DNA of 64,000 nucleotides. Source: JAFAHD01 sp963772515. Lineage in GTDB: Bacteria; Vulcanimicrobiota; Vulcanimicrobiia; Eremiobacterales; Eremiobacteraceae. A program made the translations under genes and the position numbers. Every line of letters begins with the position of its first letter. Position 1 is the first letter of the stretch. Positions 24,106 through 34,600 of this stretch are shown here, one piece after another. The notes beneath the pieces are model-generated. The model was not told the DNA's origin. It saw nothing but the letters and a program-made list of their open reading frames with translations, and did no database searches. The DNA is taken from positions 638,925-702,924 of the forward strand of contig CAVYXC010000003.1 of the NCBI GenBank assembly GCA_963772515.1, given 5' to 3'.

Positions 24106-24911
24106 GGCGTCCCGAGACGGTTGTCCTGGATGAGCAGCGTCCACGCATCTGACGTGACATGAATCGCGCCCCAATACGGACGATCCATCTCGAAGATCAC
24201 GCCGATCTGAAGTCCGATCATCCCCGCGACCAGCGCCGTCATGGCCAACTGGATCGCCAAGCTCTGCACTCCGAATAAGAACACGAATATCAACAGAATC
24301 GTCGCGCCCGCGGCGAGCGCGAAGTACATGGTCGGATGGACGTGGCTTTGCGCATCCAAGATGCGCAAGCGGCGGTGCGCGGCAAGTTCGCGATAGCTTG
24401 CCAGCGCCGCGTCGCGCAGCGACGATTGGCGCAACACCTCCGACTGTGATGCCCGCGGCGGGATATCCCACGTCGCGAGCTCGTGCAGCGCCGCCGCTAG
24501 CAGGCCCCGCGCGCGCGGGTCTTCTTCTCCGTCGGCGAGCATGGGCCACTCGACATCTCTCACTTCGTGCGCGTACTGGCCGAGGAGCATTCGTTCGCGC
24601 ATCCTGATCGGCTCGGGCAACGCTCTGGTCAAATACAATATATCTGCGACTTCGGTCGTCTCGGCATCCGCATTGCGCTGTGCCTGATCGAACGAGCTCC
24701 ACACGCTGATGACGAGAAAGCCGAGCACCACGGCGTAGAGCACGCCGACGATCGCGACCAGGAACCCCGCGACGTCGTGGCTGGGCAGCAGCTTGCTCGC
24801 CGGCACCAAACGCCTGAAAAGCAAGTGTGCGGCTGCGGCCACCACGGCTGGCACGACCATGAAGACGGCCAGCACTGCCCAACCGGGCGAGTCTGCGAAC
24901 AGCTGGTACAT
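24102..24911 (-). CDS. DUF4239 (bestrophin-like) membrane protein
   Basis: 269 residues with two hydrophobic segments near the N-terminus (about 10-30 and 46-72) and two near the C-terminus (about 196-216 and 218-240), separated by a soluble helical region, the layout of DUF4239. Patterns such as GFLVAIVGVLYAVVLGFLVI and the following SSFDQAQRNADAE match the family. Structural similarity to bestrophin channels is proposed for the family; the function is not known. It starts 10 bp downstream of the selenoprotein candidate gene and probably shares its transcript. Confidence 0.8.
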   Translation of the reverse strand: MYQLFADSPGWAVLAVFMVVPAVVAAAAHLLFRRLVPASKLLPSHDVAGFLVAIVGVLYAVVLGFLVISVWSSFDQAQRNADAETTEVADILYLTRALPEPIRMRERMLLGQYAHEVRDVEWPMLADGEEDPRARGLLAAALHELATWDIPPRASQSEVLRQSSLRDAALASYRELAAHRRLRILDAQSHVHPTMYFALAAGATILLIFVFLFGVQSLAIQLAMTALVAGMIGLQIGVIFEMDRPYWGAIHVTSDAWTLLIQDNRLGTP

Positions 24912-24921
24912 CGAAGGGTCG

Positions 24922-25920
24922 TTATCGAGCGATTGAGGCGAGCCCTGCGCGCAGCTCTGCGGCCGGGATCGGGCCGCCGGCGACGTATTGGCGCACGACG
25001 CCGGTCGAGTCGATGAATATGTGCAGCGGCAACTGGGTCAGTCGATACTCCGCGCCGACGCTCCCGGACTTGTCGAACGCAATCGGATACTTCAAACCGT
25101 ACTTGTGGACGAAGCTCGTCGCCCCCGACGTCGTATCGAGCACGGCGATGCCGACGATCCGCACGCCCTGCGCCGTGAAAGCGGGCGCTGTCGCGGCGAT
25201 GGTCGCCGCCTCTTGCACGCACGGCCCGCACCACGATGAGAAAAAGTTGATATACACGCCATGGCCCCGCTGCTTCGCAAGCGAGAACGATCCGCTGCCG
25301 TTGGCGATGAGCGGCAGTGTGAACGCCGGAGCTGCGCTCTCAACCAGCGGCGGCGCCGCGCTCGCGACAGGCGGATGCGCCGTCAGCCAGTCAAGCGTCT
25401 TCGTGACGTTGCCGAGCGGGCTCCAATCGAACACGGTGTGCAGAACTGTGCCGTCGCGGATGATGAACGTGGCGCGTTTGGCGTACACCTCGCCTTGGTC
25501 GGTCAGCGAGACACCGAACGCGTTCACGGCTACTCCCGTCGGATCGGACACGAAGCGCTGCGGCGCTTGTTCTTCTGCTTGGAATTTCTTGAGCACGTCG
25601 AGCGGATCGTATGAGATGCCGACGACGGTGGCGCCGAGTTTCTTGAAGTCCGCCAGCCTGGCGGCGTAGGCCTTGGCCTCGATCGTTCAGCCTTCGGTGA
25701 ACGCCTTGGGGAAGAAATACAAAACGATCGTCGTGCCCGTCGAGGCGGCCTTGAGATCGAACGGCTCGTCCGCGCCGCCTATGACCGACCGCAGGACCGG
25801 CACCGACGGAGCGGCGGCGCCGTCTTGTGGCATATCCGCGGCGCGCGCAGGCGAGCTCGCAGCGCCGAGCACGAGCATGCAGGTGGTCAACAAACCGGAG
25901 ATAAGCACGCGCGCCTTCAT
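24922..25920 (-). CDS. Peroxiredoxin-TlpA fusion with in-frame UGA at the peroxidatic position (candidate selenoprotein)
   Basis: Read through one UGA (25687-25689), the frame encodes 332 residues: a signal peptide (1-28), a Bcp/AhpC-type peroxiredoxin domain (about 35-185) and a TlpA-like thioredoxin domain with WCGPC (Cys231, Cys234). The UGA is codon 78 in FFPKAFTEG-U-TIEAKAYA, exactly where peroxiredoxins carry the peroxidatic Cys (FTxGCT). The frame continues with KKLGATVVGIS and RFVSDPTG without another defect. A hairpin with an AGGCU loop lies 23-37 nt downstream, as expected for a bacterial SECIS. Selenocysteine is therefore likelier than a nonsense mutation, but the genome's Sec machinery cannot be seen here. 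Likely a periplasmic peroxidase with its own reductant. Confidence 0.7.
25650..25664 (-). promoter_or_regulatory. Candidate bacterial SECIS hairpin
   Basis: On the coding strand, CCGCC-AGGCT-GGCGG forms a perfect 5-bp stem with a loop containing GG, starting 23 nt after the UGA. Bacterial SECIS elements are short hairpins inside the coding region just after the UGA, with a conserved G in the apical loop. Such hairpins also arise by chance in GC-rich DNA. Confidence 0.45.
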
Positions 25921-25994
25921 GCGGCATGGTTCGCACCCCTGAGGCGCTCATCCCGGCAGGCTCGCCTCCCCGCTGGGGCCAATCCTTGAGGCTT

Positions 25995-28900
25995 ATGAGC
26001 AACGCGGGTTATTACCGTCAGCCGACGATCGCGGGCGACGATGTCATCTTTGTGTGCGAAGACGATCTGTGGTCGATCCCTGTCGGCGGCGGGGTGGCGC
26101 GCCGGCTGACCGCCGGCGTCGGCGAATGCTCCTCGCCGCGCTTCTCGCCCGACGGTCGCTTCGTCGCTTTCGTCGGCCGCGAAGAGGGCCATCCGGAAGT
26201 GTACGTCATGGCGGCGGACGGCGGCGACGCGACGCGCCTGACCTATCTGGGTTCCGAGACCTGTCACGTCGCCGGCTGGACGCCCGACGGCAAAGAGATC
26301 CTTTTCGTCACTGATGGCCGCTCGCCGTTTCTGCGCCACGCCGAAGGGTTCGCGGTCGAGCGGACGGGCGGCAGCCCGCGTTCGCTCGAGCTCGGGCACA
26401 TGGTGTCAATCGAAGTCGCGCCCGGCGGCGCCACGCTGATTGGGCGCAACAACAACGATCCCGCGCGCTGGAAGCGCTATCGAGGCGGCACTGCGGGCGA
26501 ACTGTGGATCGACGCCACGGGCAAGGGTACGTATTCGAAGCTCGTCTCGCTCGACGGCAACACCGTCAGCCCGATGTGGGTCGGCAAGCGGGTATATTTC
26601 TTGTCCGATCACGAAGGCGTCGGCAATCTGTATTCGTGCAAGACCGATGGTTCCGATGTCCGCCGGCACACCGATCATGATGAGTACTATGTCAGGTTCC
26701 CCTCGAGCGACGGTACGCGCATCGTCTACGGCGCCGGCGCCGATCTGTATCTTTACGATTCCGCCACCGACACGACCCGGCGGCTCGAGTTCAGCGCGCC
26801 GTCGACGACCACGCAGACCGCGCGCCGTTTCGTCGATGCCGCGCCGACGCTCGAGAGTTTCGCGCCGCATCCGGATGGACGCGCGCTAGCGCTGATCGCG
26901 CGCGGTCAGCCGTTCACCATGCCGCTGTGGGAAGAGGCGGTCACGCACCACGGCGTGGGCAGCAAGGTCCGCTACCGCGACGCCGATTGGCTGCACGACG
27001 GCCTGCGCTTCGTCGTCATCACAGACGAAGGCGGCACCGAACACCTGCAGATCTGCTGGGCCGATGATAGCCAGCCGCCGGTCGCCGCCAGCGACGGCGA
27101 TCTCGGTCGCATCGTCGAGCTCGCGGTATCTCCGACGGCCGACGTGGTCGCGCTCGCGAACCACCGCCACGAGCTCATCATCGTCGACCTCAAGACCAAG
27201 AAATTGCGCGTCGTGGATCGCAGTCCTGGGATGCGCATCAACGATCTTTCGTGGTCGCCCGACGGCCGCTGGATCGCCTACTCCTATGCGCCGTTTTCCG
27301 ATCAGTCGATTATCCGCGTCGCAGAGGCATCTAGCGGAACCGTCCACGACGTCACCGCACCGCTGCGCATCGACCGCTGCCCCGCGTGGGATCCCGACGG
27401 AAAGTATCTCTACTTCTTGTCGACGCGCGACTTCAATCCGGTCTACGACGCGCTCCAATTCGACCTGAGCTTCCCCTTCGCGATGCGGCCGTTCTTGGTG
27501 ACGCTGCGCGGCGACGTCTCGTCGCCGTTCGTCCCCAAGGCGCGCGCGTTCAACGGCGCGGTCAAGTCCCCGGCGCCGCACGACTACGACGACGCGCCGG
27601 TGAGCCGCCAGGCAGATTCACCCAGCTCCACGACCGGCGTGGCATCTCGCTCGTCGAGCACGCCACGGTCGGAGTCGAGACCGGTCGAGCCGCCGGCCGC
27701 GCCCACAGACGCCCCCAAAACGCCGCCCAACATCGACATCGATTTCGACGGCATCAGCGGCCGCATCATCGGTTTCCCCGTCGACGAGGGCCGCTACGAC
27801 CAGATCGTCGGCGCACCGGGGCGCGCGCTCTTCACCCAATACCCCGTGCGCGGCAGCCTCGGACATTCGTTTCTAAAGGAAGATTCGCACGACGACGGCA
27901 CGCTGCTCGCCTACGACTTCAACGATCAGCGCTGCGGTTCGCTGGCCGGCCAAGTCGGCGCGATCCGCTTGGCCGCTGACAATCACACGCTGGTGTACCG
28001 CTCCGGCTTCCGGCTGCGAGCCATCGACGCGCTCGAACCGCTGGCCGATGCCGACGTACGCCCGCCCATGCTCGACGAGTCCAGCCGGCGTTCGGGTTGG
28101 ATCGACATCGGACGCGTCTCCGTCTTGGTCGAGCCGCGCGATGAATGGGCGCAGATGTACTATGAAGCCTGGCGCCTGCAACGCGAGCAGTTCTGGGATG
28201 AGGCGATGTCGCAGGTCGACTGGAACGTCGTGCGCGATCGCTATGCGAAACTGCTGCCGCGAGTGCGCACGCGCGCGGAGCTGTCCGACCTGTTCTGGGA
28301 GATGCAAGGCGAGCTCGGCACGTCGCACGCCTACGAATACTTCGGCGACTACCGCCGGCCTCCGGTCTACAAGGTCGGTCTGCTCGGTGCGGAGCTTTCC
28401 TTTGACGAACGCAGCGGCGGATACAAGATCACGCGCATCCTGCGCGGCGACTCGTGGAATCGCGATACGGATTCACCGTTGGCCGAGCCCGGCTTGCGGG
28501 TGCGCGAGGGTGAGGTCATCGTCGGCGTCGGCGGCCATGCCGTCAGCCGCGAGCGCACCGTCGAGGCGCTGCTGCTCAACTACGCAGGGCGCGAAGTCGC
28601 GCTGACGTTGCTCGATCTCGAAGGAGTGCGCCGGCGCGTCATCGTCAAGACGTTGCGTGACGAACGCGCATTGCGCTACCGCGAGTGGGTGGAGGCCAAC
28701 CGCAAGCTCGTGCACGATCGCACGGGCGGCCGTGTCGGCTACGTGCACATCCCCGACATGGGACCGGCTGGCTTCGCCGAATTCCACCGCGGGTATCTGG
28801 CGGAGTTCAACCGCAACGGCTTGATCGTGGACGCGCGCTACAACCGCGGTGGACACGTCTCGGCGCTTCTGCTCGAAAAGCTGTCGCGCAAGCGCGTCGG

Positions 28901-29354
28901 CTACGACATCCCGCGTCATGGCTTGCCCAAGCCGTACCCGGACGAATCGGTCGCCGGCCCGATGGTCGGACTGACGAATCAGTTCGCAGGCTCTGACGGC
29001 GACATCTTCAGCCACTGCTTCAAGCTCTACAAGCTCGGGCCGCTGGTCGGCAAGCGCACGTGGGGCGGCGTGATCGGCATCTGGCCGCAGCATCCGCTCG
29101 TGGACGGCACGGTGACGACCCAGCCGGAATTCTCGTTCTGGTTCGTGGACGTCGGCTGGAAAGTGGAGAACTACGGCACGGATCCGGACTATGACGTCGA
29201 CATCGCGCCGCACGAGTATCGCGATGGCAAGGATCCGCAGATGGATAAAGCGCTCGCGCTCATCCTCGATTCGCTGGAGAAAAATCCGGTGACGATGCCG
29301 TCATTCGACGGCCGCCCGAATCTCGCACCGCCCAAATTACCCCCGCGCCGATAG
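25995..29354 (+). CDS. Tricorn-type S41 protease
   Basis: About 1119 residues from the ATG at 25995 (GAGG ahead); an ATG 23 codons upstream is possible. The first 300 residues form a beta-propeller with TRLTYLG, FSPDGRFVAF and related TolB/tricorn repeats, and the next 300 a second propeller. An acidic, Ser/Pro-rich insertion near residues 530-570 precedes a tricorn C1 domain, a PDZ domain (GEVIVGVGGHAVS) and an S41 catalytic domain with AGSDGDIF around residue 1000, where Ser is the nucleophile. Tricorn is a large oligomeric cytosolic protease that degrades peptides released by the proteasome. There is no signal peptide, in agreement. Confidence 0.9.
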   Translation: MSNAGYYRQPTIAGDDVIFVCEDDLWSIPVGGGVARRLTAGVGECSSPRFSPDGRFVAFVGREEGHPEVYVMAADGGDATRLTYLGSETCHVAGWTPDGKEILFVTDGRSPFLRHAEGFAVERTGGSPRSLELGHMVSIEVAPGGATLIGRNNNDPARWKRYRGGTAGELWIDATGKGTYSKLVSLDGNTVSPMWVGKRVYFLSDHEGVGNLYSCKTDGSDVRRHTDHDEYYVRFPSSDGTRIVYGAGADLYLYDSATDTTRRLEFSAPSTTTQTARRFVDAAPTLESFAPHPDGRALALIARGQPFTMPLWEEAVTHHGVGSKVRYRDADWLHDGLRFVVITDEGGTEHLQICWADDSQPPVAASDGDLGRIVELAVSPTADVVALANHRHELIIVDLKTKKLRVVDRSPGMRINDLSWSPDGRWIAYSYAPFSDQSIIRVAEASSGTVHDVTAPLRIDRCPAWDPDGKYLYFLSTRDFNPVYDALQFDLSFPFAMRPFLVTLRGDVSSPFVPKARAFNGAVKSPAPHDYDDAPVSRQADSPSSTTGVASRSSSTPRSESRPVEPPAAPTDAPKTPPNIDIDFDGISGRIIGFPVDEGRYDQIVGAPGRALFTQYPVRGSLGHSFLKEDSHDDGTLLAYDFNDQRCGSLAGQVGAIRLAADNHTLVYRSGFRLRAIDALEPLADADVRPPMLDESSRRSGWIDIGRVSVLVEPRDEWAQMYYEAWRLQREQFWDEAMSQVDWNVVRDRYAKLLPRVRTRAELSDLFWEMQGELGTSHAYEYFGDYRRPPVYKVGLLGAELSFDERSGGYKITRILRGDSWNRDTDSPLAEPGLRVREGEVIVGVGGHAVSRERTVEALLLNYAGREVALTLLDLEGVRRRVIVKTLRDERALRYREWVEANRKLVHDRTGGRVGYVHIPDMGPAGFAEFHRGYLAEFNRNGLIVDARYNRGGHVSALLLEKLSRKRVGYDIPRHGLPKPYPDESVAGPMVGLTNQFAGSDGDIFSHCFKLYKLGPLVGKRTWGGVIGIWPQHPLVDGTVTTQPEFSFWFVDVGWKVENYGTDPDYDVDIAPHEYRDGKDPQMDKALALILDSLEKNPVTMPSFDGRPNLAPPKLPPRR

Positions 29355-29380
29355 GTCGCGCGCGGGCCGGCCGCCCGCGT

Positions 29381-30569
29381 CTACCCCGGTGCGGCGCCCG
29401 TGACGACTTTGCGGACGTTGTTCGCGCCCTGGTCGATCACGTAGAGGCTGCCGTCGCTGGGATCGAAATACAGGTCGCTGGGATTCGCGAAGCGCGCAGC
29501 AGATCCGACCGCGTTGACCGTACCCATGTCCTTGGCGCCGGCCAGCGAGCTGACCACGCCGCTTGCCGATATCACGCGAATGGTATTGTTATCGGTATCT
29601 GCCACGAAGATGTCGCCGGCGGCATCGCACGCCACGCCTTGCGGATGGTCGAAACGCGCGCTCGCGACCGGACCGTCGACAAAACCCACGCTGGTCGTGC
29701 CCGCGAAGGTCGACACGGTGCCATCCATGGTGATCTTGCGTATCTCATTGTTATCGCGATCCGCGACGTACAGACTCTTGTCTTTCGGGCAGTATGCGAT
29801 GCCGCGCGGACCGCTGAACGAGGCCGCCGGCCCGACGCCGTCGGCGCTGCCGGCGGTCCCTGATCCGGCGAACGTCGTAACGGTTGCGTCAGGCGTCACT
29901 TGGCGGACCACGTGATTGCCATAGTCGGTAACGTACATATTGCCGTTGTCCGGATCGAACACGACATCCGCCGCCGCGGTGAACCGAGCGTTGCTCCCGA
30001 CCCCGTCCGCCTTGCCTGGCCCTGCGCCCGCGTAGTCGTGATGATTTCCCGTTGCCGGGTCCACGACGACGATGCCGTTCGTGCCCGGACAGTGCGTCGA
30101 AACGAGCATTCCAGCGACGGCCTCGCTGCAGTGAATCGCTCCGGTGGCCACGTACACCATGCCGTCATGCGGGTTGACCAGGATCCCATTGGGATACGGA
30201 AAGCTTGTGACCCGGTCAACCGTTCCAGCGGGTGTGATCTTTCGGAGCGAGTCATCATTGGAAAATGAGTTGCCGGTGATCGGGTTCCAGTGTCTGAGCA
30301 AGTTTGTGACGCCGACATAGACGTCGCCGGTCTTCGGATTGCGCGCGATCCCGTGCAGCACGTTGCGACCATGCGGAAGCAGGCCCGGATCGACCACCGC
30401 GGTCACGGTGCCCCACCGGCGGGCCGGCGGGCGTGGGTGCGGGCGTCGGCGTCGGCGGCGGCGTGGGAGCGGGTGTCGACGTGGCCGCAGGTGTCGGTGC
30501 TGGAGTGCCGGCGCCCGTGAGCAGCAGCGCCAAGGAGGCGACGGCAAGCGTCGCGATCAGCCTATGCAT
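29381..30569 (-). CDS. Secreted NHL-repeat propeller, frameshifted near the N-terminus
   Basis: The signal peptide and a Thr/Pro-rich linker (MHRLIATLAVASLALLLTG then TPAPTP units) are read in one frame from an ATG at 30569 with AGAGGG ahead. The NHL propeller (GVGSNARFTAAADVVFDP, then YVADRDNNEIRKI and similar blades) is in another frame from about 30420. The two frames meet in a GC-rich, repetitive Pro codon tract near 30410-30440, so a one-base indel, real or from sequencing, breaks the gene. Five to six NHL blades are visible, each with a DG or DGPVASARF turn. Such secreted propellers bind ligands or act as lyases; no function is known here. Confidence 0.7.
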
Positions 30570-30601
30570 AGAGCACCCTCTTCGAAGAAGCGAAGCGCGA
30601 T

Positions 30602-31597
30602 CTAGTGGATGATCGGGCCGGTTTGGACCACTTCGAAGGCACTGGCCGGAACGCTCTTGAGCTGATCCAGATCGTTATCATCCCAGCGCGTGTCCGTGGA
30701 GCCGCTGATGTACCAATCCGATCCGTTATCAGCGATCATCATACCGTACTTCTTCAACGCCTTCAAGATGACGAGCGACGCCCCGGTGAACCCGCTGATG
30801 TCGTAGCTGGCCTTGAGGCGGACCCGCAGGCCCATCGGCGGGCAGTTGGGGTTCGAGCAGTTCGACGCGTAGTGCGTAGCCGGGAGGATAAAGCCGGCCT
30901 GTGTCTTGGCGACCGTGAAGCGCAGCGCGTGATAGATCGCGCCGGTCTGCACGGTCTCGTCGTAGCGCGCCAGGCCTGCGACGATCGGCAAGCCGGCCGC
31001 ATCCGCCGACGTCCAATAATACGGGCGCAGCGCATCCGAGTTGAAGTGCCACACCGCACCCGACCCGGCGTTCCAACCCGGGCCGACGTAGAACGCATAA
31101 TACATCTCGTAGTCGATGCAGTTGTCGATGTCGACGACGAGGACGTGGCGGTCGCCGGTTGATCCCGGGCCGCCTTCGACCGGTGCGTTGGGAGGAATGG
31201 GATAGGGGCCCGGGTCGCTCTCGGATCCGTACAAGGTGAAATTGATCGGCACGAAGGGCTGCGTCTTGCCATGCACCGTCACGTACGGAATGCCATACGT
31301 CGGATTCGATCCGAAATCGGGATGAAGGTTCGTCGTCGAGGCGTTCATCTGCGCGAGATAGGTGGCCGAGTTCGGATCGACCGGCAATCCGGAGATGTCC
31401 TCGTTCCACGGGTTGTCGGACGGGAATACTTGACACCCGCCGATCGAGGCGACGTTGCCCGGAGGCGCCGTCGGCGTCCCGCCGCCGCCCGGCGTGGGAT
31501 TGCTGCCGCCCGGGTTCGTGCCGCCAACACCGGGTGTGCCCGCGCCGGCGCACGCCGTCAGGAAAAGGCAGACCACGATGCAGCGCCAGAGGCTCAC
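30602..31597 (-). CDS. Lipoprotein of unknown function
   Basis: 331 residues from a GTG with no clear ribosome binding site. The N-terminus VVCLFLTAC is a lipobox, so the mature protein would start at Cys16 and be lipid-anchored. A Gly/Pro/Thr linker follows, then a globular domain rich in aromatic residues with GCQVFPSDNPWNEDISGLP, VPINFTLYGSE, RHVLVVDIDNCIDYEMYYAF and YASNCSNPNCPPMGLRVRLK. Comparable sequences exist in soil bacteria without assigned function, as far as I recall. It lies 33 bp upstream of the frameshifted NHL gene and probably shares its transcript. Confidence 0.65.
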   Translation of the reverse strand: MSLWRCIVVCLFLTACAGAGTPGVGGTNPGGSNPTPGGGGTPTAPPGNVASIGGCQVFPSDNPWNEDISGLPVDPNSATYLAQMNASTTNLHPDFGSNPTYGIPYVTVHGKTQPFVPINFTLYGSESDPGPYPIPPNAPVEGGPGSTGDRHVLVVDIDNCIDYEMYYAFYVGPGWNAGSGAVWHFNSDALRPYYWTSADAAGLPIVAGLARYDETVQTGAIYHALRFTVAKTQAGFILPATHYASNCSNPNCPPMGLRVRLKASYDISGFTGASLVILKALKKYGMMIADNGSDWYISGSTDTRWDDNDLDQLKSVPASAFEVVQTGPIIH

Positions 31598-31642
31598 CTT
31601 ATAGTTTTCGGCACCTGCGTGCAGGGGTCCGCGTGACTCGGA

Positions 31643-34600
31643 TTACGGTGTGATCGGCAGCGTGCTCCCGACGGCTTCATCTTCATCCGGCGCGAGCACG
31701 AGCCGCGTCGCCAAGCGGCGCTGGCGCCAGCGCTCGACCGCACCGACCACGACCACGTACATCACGGGCACGAGGAACAAGGTCAGCAGCAGCGAGCTCG
31801 TCAGGCCGCCGATGATCACCGTGCCCATGGACTTGCGGAACTCGGCGCCTTCGGTGAAGCCGAGCGCGAGCGGCAACATGCCCATGATCATCGCGGCGGT
31901 CGTCATCATGATCGGCCGGAACCGCACGACGGCGGACTCCCGGACCGCATCGATGATCGACATGCCGCGCGCATGCAGCGTGTTCGCGAAATCCACGAGC
32001 AAGATGCCGTTCTTGGCCACCAAGCCCATGAGCATGACGATGCCCAACATGGAGAATATGTTGAGCGTCTGGCCCGCGAAGAAGCGCACGTCGGGCGCCA
32101 CGAGATGGATGATGTTGCAGAACGCCAGGATGCCCAGCGCGCCCACCAGCGCGACCGGAATGCTCAGCATGATGATCAGCGGCTCGAGATAATTGCGGTA
32201 GAGGATGACGAGCAGCATGTAGATCAGCACGAACGACGTCAGCAGCGCGATGCCGATCTTGTTGATCGTGTCGCCCAGGAACTGCGTATCGCCTTCGGCC
32301 TGGACGCTGACGCCCGGCGGCAAGAAGCCGGGCTGCTTGAGGATGTCCTGAACTTTGCTGTCGATCGGCCCGATGGGCGCGCCGCCCACGGTGCTCGCGA
32401 AGACGCGCACGATGCGCTGGCGGTCCTGGCGGCGCAGCGTCGGCGGCTCGGTGACCCATTTGAACGTTGCGACATCCGACAGCGGTATGAGGGTGACGCC
32501 GTCATTCGCCCGCACCGGCACGTACGTGAGATTGCGATAGTCGTTGCGGACGCCGGCCGGAAGCTGTACGATCGTGTTGACCAGACCCTCGGGCATGCGC
32601 AGCTTGGTGGCGATGATGCCCCCGACCGCAGCGCGCGCGGTCATCGCGGCGGCTTGCGGCGACACGCCGAGCGCCGCGGCCTTGGCGCGATCGATGTCGA
32701 TCTCCAAGCGCGGTCCGACGATCTCGCTCGTCGCAGTCACGTCGATGGTGTTCGGCAGCTTCTTGATGAACGCCACGAGTTTGTCGGCGGCCGGATACAG
32801 ATTCTCGGGCGTGCCGAGCAACGTGTACGTGAGGTCGGCCCCGCCGCCGTTTTGCGCGCCGCCTGCGGTGATCACCGCACCCGGCACCAGCGAACCCATG
32901 TTGCGGATCTGCTCGACGACGAGATGCTCGTCGTGGCGTTTCTCCGGAAAGAGATCCACCTGGAGGTTGGCGACATAGCCGCCGGTCACGTCGTTGGCAT
33001 CCGCGCCGACATTGACGACCACGTCCCTCACGTCGCTGCGCTTGCGCAGCACCGCCGCCATGCGCTCCGCGCCGGCGGCGGTGAAGTCGATCGGCGTGCC
33101 GACGGGATACGTGAGGCTTGCGACCGCCGCGCCGTACTCGGTGTTGGGCTGGAACTCGAACGGCACGATCGTGCCGACGGTGAACAGCGAGGCCAGCACG
33201 AGACCAAGGCACCCGAAGCCGACCAGATACGGATGGCGCAACGCTTTGGGCAGCATCACGTCGTGATACCAGGCGCGCAGCCCGTCGAACCAACCGTTGA
33301 AGTGGTTGTAGACGAGCACGAGCACCGCGATGCTGACGGTCAGCATGAGCAGCGCGATGAGCATAGGCCCGCTGACTACTTTGACCAAGCTCAAACCGAT
33401 GGCGAGCGCCGAGAGCGCGCCGACGATGACGAGCGTGGCCGTGATCGCGCGCTGCCCCAGCAGCGTCATCTTCGGCTTGCGCACCAGCGCCCAATGGGCC
33501 GCCAGTAGCGGCGTCAGCGTGAACGACACGAGTAGCGAGAACAGCGTCGCGGTGACGATCACCAGGCCGTACTCGCGCAAGAACTCACCGACGATGCCCG
33601 ACATGAACGCGATCGGAGTGAACACCACGACGTCGACGAGCGTGATCGCGATCGCGGCGCCGCCGATCTCGGTGCGCCCTACGATCGCCGCCTCTTCAGG
33701 CGGCTTGCCCATCTCCCTATGGCGCGTGATATTCTCGATCACGACGATCGAATCGTCGACAAGGATGCCGATCGTCAATGACAGCCCCATGAGCGACAGC
33801 AGGTCGACCGAGAAGCCGAGCATCCACATCACGAGGAACGTCGCGAGGATCGACGTCGGGATGGCGATCATCACCACCAGCGCGCTGCGCATCACATGCA
33901 GGAACAGCAGCAGGACCAGCGCGGTCAGCAAGATGCCCTCGAACAGGTTTTGCATGACGCCGCCCACGGCCTCATGCAAGAAATCTTCATCGGCTTGCAG
34001 CTCGGAGAAGCGCGCCTCCGGATACTTGATCTGCAGCGTCTTGAACTCGTCGCGGATGGCGTTGGTGGTGCGCTGGGTGTCCGCGTCGGAGTCGTGCGCG
34101 ACGTTGAGCACGATCGCCGGCTGGCCGTTGACGTCCGAGGCGAGGCGGTGGTCCTGATATGTGTCCACAACGGTCGCGACATCGCCGATCTTGATCTGGT
34201 TCTGCGACGCGTTGGGCACGGCGAGCGGCAGCTGCGCGATCTGCGCCGGATCGGTGATGTCCGCGCGCACGCCGACCGTGGCCTCGCGGGACGCCTCGTC
34301 GAGCCGCCCGCCAGGGAAGCTGACGTTGCCCAGATTGACCGAGTTGAAGACGTCGAGCAGGGTCGCGCCGAGCATGTTCAAACGTGCCGGATCCGGGTTG
34401 ACGTGCACCTCGCGGATGAACTCGCCGCTGACGTTGACGTAGCCGACGCCGTGCACGCCCTTGAGCGCGGGCACGATCTCGTTCTCGACGAGGTTCGAGA
34501 GCTCGACCGGTGAGAGCTTGGTCGAAGTCAGGTATTCAGTGAGGATCGGCTGCGCGTTCGGATCTTCCTTGGCGACGATCGGCGGGTCAAGATCCGCGGG

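Noticed and set aside
25687..25689. Simple nonsense mutation splitting the peroxiredoxin gene into two genes
   Set aside because: Possible, but the stop falls precisely on the catalytic Cys position, no second defect occurs downstream and a SECIS-like hairpin follows, so selenocysteine is the better reading. Kept as the alternative to be tested.
31973..33508. 511-codon plus-strand frame inside the RND permease gene
   Set aside because: It is an antisense shadow of a typical GC-rich RND gene, highly charged with no domain. The minus strand encodes a complete permease.
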